Origin: Lanius collurio
Taxonomy: Eukaryota > Chordata > Aves > Passeriformes > Laniidae
Reading direction: 5' to 3'
Assembly: GCA_020086605.1 (NCBI GenBank)
Contig: JACBWW010000015.1
Span: 16,828,791 to 16,892,790 of the forward strand
DNA: 64,000 nucleotides
Both the position numbers and the translations under genes were made by a program. The notes under the pieces are model-generated. The model worked only from the letters and a program-made list of their open reading frames with translations. It searched no databases and was not told where the DNA came from. Of this stretch, positions 61,850 through 64,000 are shown piece after piece (positions within the stretch are counted from its first letter, which is position 1; each line of letters begins with the position of its first letter).

Positions 61850-63022
61850 CAGAAACTACAAGTATTTCAGTTTTGAAGCATGGCTCAGTTCCTATGGGTT
61901 TTTTCTAGACTTGCTCTATGTTATTTATATTGTTTTAAATTATGTTTTAAAATTTTGCTTCATACTTCAGAAAGAAGTTGTACTCATTAATTAAATGGTG
62001 AATTAAACAAGCTTAGACTTCCATGAGCTAGCAAAGTTAAAAGAAAGCGTGAAGGGGAATCTTACGCATCATTTTTCCGCCAATTTACTGTGCACGTTGC
62101 TCCAGTGGGATCCGGAGCGTAGCTGGCCCAGCCTGCAACAGGCATGGAAGCCCAGAAGACTGCATTTATCCAAGCAGCAAGGATGAGAGTGGCATAGCTA
62201 CGGGTGGTCATTCTTCTTCCTGCGGCCAAGCACAGACAGTCACAAACGGTTCTCATCTGCTGCCTCTTTCCGGTGCCAAACTTGAGTGACAAGTGGCTTC
62301 CAGCAAGCACATAATGGGTTAATAAAGACCCTTTCCAAGGCTTGCACTCCCAAACACTGTAGTATACCTGTTCCATTCTGCTGACTGACATCTCAGTCCT
62401 TGCAGCCTTTAAAGGCACTTGAACACCATCACCCATTCCAGCTCTCAGCAGACAGGCAATACCTGATCCCAAACCCACACTAAAAGCTTATTATGCAACA
62501 GTGCATTCAAGTAGATCCTTGGAAGATTGCAAGGGAGGCATTAACTGTTACAACACAGCTGTAACAGAGGAGAGAAAAACACCCAGGGTGGTGTTAACAG
62601 CAACAGAGGCACACACCTGCTTGACACAGGTCAACACCTCACACAGCCAGAGGCTTTTTGTGCACTTCTCTGTATGGATGTGGTCCCTCTAAAGACTAAA
62701 AATGGCTATGAAAACACAATTTATAAACAGAGTAGCAGCCTAATGATGCAGTTTTCACTTTAACGAGCAACATGCCTACTAGATAACTTACTAAACCAAG
62801 TACTCTATGTTCGAGTTATGCCCAGTGCTGTAATTATGGAGTCATTAATGAGAAAACAGTACAATCAAAACAGAGTTTTATTCCTTCCAACAGGGACTGA
62901 TTTTTGACCCTAAGTACAGTACCTATATCAGGCCTGCAGATGGTCAGGTAACGGTCAACTGCAACAACAGTCAGCAAACCAATACTTGCCATCCCAAAAA
63001 AGATATTTAAGGCGGCATAGAT
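58284..63022 (-). CDS. RRH: Peropsin (RPE-derived rhodopsin homolog), 3' five coding exons; gene runs off the right edge
   Basis: Peropsin is a seven-helix opsin expressed in retinal pigment epithelium that binds retinal and probably acts in retinoid photoisomerisation or sensing. Five exons (100, 154, 169, 179 and 130 nt) with closing phases give 243 residues from the start of helix 3 to the stop. That is about 70% of the roughly 337-residue family length. Visible are the DRY-type motif VAVDRYLTIC, the ECL2 segment GWASYAPDPTGATC, helix 6 FLVAWSPYSVVCLW, the retinal Schiff-base lysine in LFAKSSTFYNP, the NPxxY motif NPCIY, and helix 8 NKKFRRAILAM. These match human peropsin closely, from memory. 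The N-terminus and helices 1-2 lie above 64000; no match was found at 63023-64000. Confidence 0.95.
58414..59320 (-). other. RRH: RRH intron before last exon
   Basis: 0.9 kb non-coding, AT-rich, with no repeat recognised. Confidence 0.85.
59321..59499 (-). CDS. RRH: RRH exon: helices 6 and 7 with the retinal-binding lysine
   Basis: 179 nt, phase 0 in and phase 2 out. Encodes MSIVMILMFLVAWSPYSVVC, FGDPKKISPAM and IIAPLFAKSSTFYNPCIYVI, holding the Schiff-base lysine (FAKSS) and NPCIY. Acceptor TTACAG, donor GTAAGT. Confidence 0.95.
59500..61514 (-). other. RRH: RRH intron (helix 5 to helix 6 exons)
   Basis: 2.0 kb non-coding. The short ORFs at 60069-60370 overlap on both strands and look spurious. 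No element is recognised. Confidence 0.85.
61515..61683 (-). CDS. RRH: RRH exon: helix 5 and intracellular loop 3
   Basis: 169 nt, phase 2 in and phase 0 out. Encodes SFISYTMSVIAVNFVVPLTV, MFYCYYNVS and INIDWSDQVDVTK, matching human SFVSYTMTVIAINFIVPLTV and DWSDQIDVTK. Acceptor TATCAG, donor GTAAAT. The codon across the first junction gives Ala where human has Arg (KND-R). Confidence 0.94.
61684..62065 (-). other. RRH: Short RRH intron with homopolymer
   Basis: 382 bp intron. Its main feature is a 27-nt T run at 61819-61845 (A on the sense strand). Confidence 0.88.
61819..61845. repeat. 27-nt poly(T) tract
   Basis: Uninterrupted T run on the plus strand inside the 382-bp RRH intron, about 135 bp from the next exon. 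It is likely to vary in length between individuals and assemblies. Confidence 0.92.
62066..62219 (-). CDS. RRH: RRH exon: helix 4 and extracellular loop 2
   Basis: 154 nt, phase 1 in and phase 2 out. Encodes GRRMTTRSYATLILAAWINA, VFWASMPVAGWASYAPDPTG and ATCTVNWRKND. The donor GTAAGA follows an exon-final GC. It contains the loop-2 cysteine that pairs with helix 3. Confidence 0.94.
62220..62922 (-). other. RRH: RRH intron (helix 3 to helix 4 exons)
   Basis: 0.7 kb non-coding. An open frame continues from the following exon (to 62478) but is intron translation. No repeat is recognised. Confidence 0.85.
62923..63022 (-). CDS. RRH: RRH exon: helix 3 and DRY motif
   Basis: 100 nt between TTGCAG and GTACTG, phase 0 in and phase 1 out. 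Encodes IYAALNIFFGMASIGLLTVV then AVDRYLTICRPDI, matching human VYAGLNIFFGMASIGLLTVV. Confidence 0.94.
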
Positions 63023-64000
63023 CTGCAATTAAAACAAACAAGAATATCATTTCTGACAAATCTTCCAAATGTACAAGGACAAATCTGTGTACTGAATCAA
63101 CAAAATTTAGCCAGAGTTGTCTTCCATAAGTAAGGTCCTGAAGGAACTAAATCACTGCAAGCAATTTGAAGCTGGCTCATTAAAAAGCAAACATTTCAAA
63201 AGCAGCTGCTTGTGTGCACATTAGAAATCATAGAGACAACAGACTCAAAATAAAAGAAACACTGCCCTTCAATAAGTAAATTTTGAGGTTCAGAGTTAGG
63301 AGGGGTTTATTTCATGTTTTCAATATATGTTAAGGAAACCTGAGGAACATTTGGTCCATCAGAAATAGTTACAACTTCAGCAAACATAAAGTTCTGAATT
63401 ATCACTCTCTCATCTGTTGTATAACGACACTTATTTCACAGCTATGGCCCACTGCTTTACCCCCTGAGGCTCCATTTTTATGTGTGCCAGCTCTTTTGCA
63501 CAGTGACACATGCTGCAATCCCAGCACGCTCCAAATGCATCTGCCCCATCAACCCATGGGAAGCCAGACAATGAAGGATGACTGGACTGGGAGGGGTCTG
63601 TGTCACCACTGGCTCCCCAGAAACACAGAGCCCTGAGCCAGAGCACATGGCACCAGCAGTTATGCTAGAACCACATGGCATTCAGCCATCTCAGATCCCA
63701 GGATTCATTTGGTTTAGGTTGACATGAGTTGTGCTTCAAGTGGTTTTAACTCTTAAGGCCTTGGTAGTGAGATCTCACATCAACCTGAACACACCACAGG
63801 GCAATCCAGATACAAAGATGTTAGAAGTGAGTCTTTCTGCCAGACAGTGACTGAATTATGAGCTTGAGGTAACTGTCCACTGAGGAAAGGGATGTCAGAT
63901 TGTGACAAGCATCCGTTACATAAATGTCCAAAATGTTTGCCTTATGACACATTTTCAGTATATACCTTCACATTACTACTCATATTCCCAGGCTCTTAAG
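63023..64000 (-). other. RRH: RRH intron sequence up to the window edge
   Basis: Nearly 1 kb with no match to the helix 1-2 part of peropsin on the minus strand, so the preceding exon should lie beyond the window. ORFs at 63431-63681 are short and domainless. Confidence 0.75.

Noticed and set aside
63431..63681. Overlapping minus-strand ORFs considered as an upstream RRH exon
   Set aside because: The translations do not resemble peropsin helices 1-2 and lack the expected junction phase at the helix 3 exon.

Overview
The window is vertebrate nuclear DNA, most likely from a bird. It is AT-rich, its genes are split into short exons by long introns, and its recognisable interspersed repeats are CR1-type LINE fragments (clearest at about 12627-12857). 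I see no prokaryotic operons, no CRISPR array and no intact virus or transposon.

Three protein-coding genes lie head-to-tail, all on the minus strand, in transcription order RRH, LRIT3, EGF (high to low coordinates). RRH (peropsin, a retinal-binding opsin) is partial. Five exons at 58284-63022 encode roughly transmembrane helix 3 to the stop codon, and the first exons lie beyond 64000. LRIT3 (leucine-rich repeat, Ig-like and transmembrane protein 3) is complete in four coding exons between 45134 and 56890, 654 residues. EGF (pro-epidermal growth factor) is partial. Its first nine coding exons at 198-26953 give 481 residues covering the signal peptide, an extra calcium-binding EGF-like module, the first YWTD (LDLR class B) propeller and three EGF-like modules. 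The second propeller, the mature growth factor and the membrane anchor lie to the left of base 1. Every exon junction was read by hand. All have GT donors and AG acceptors, and the reading phases close exactly. The order RRH-LRIT3-EGF is the same as on human chromosome 4q25 (from memory).

Layout: 1-26953 EGF exons and introns; 26954-45133 an 18 kb gene-poor interval holding one unexplained 170-codon ORF at 32371-32883; 45134-56890 LRIT3; 56891-58283 a short 1.4 kb interval between RRH and LRIT3 with two OTX/CRX-type motifs; 58284-64000 RRH and its introns.

RRH and LRIT3 both serve vision. Peropsin acts in pigment epithelium and photoreceptor support, and LRIT3 acts at the photoreceptor to ON-bipolar synapse. 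EGF is a general growth factor, and its adjacency looks like old synteny rather than a functional unit. I found no convincing novel molecular system. The most interesting points are the extra symmetric EGF-like exon in EGF, the paired OTX/CRX motifs before LRIT3, and the unassigned ORF near 32.5 kb.
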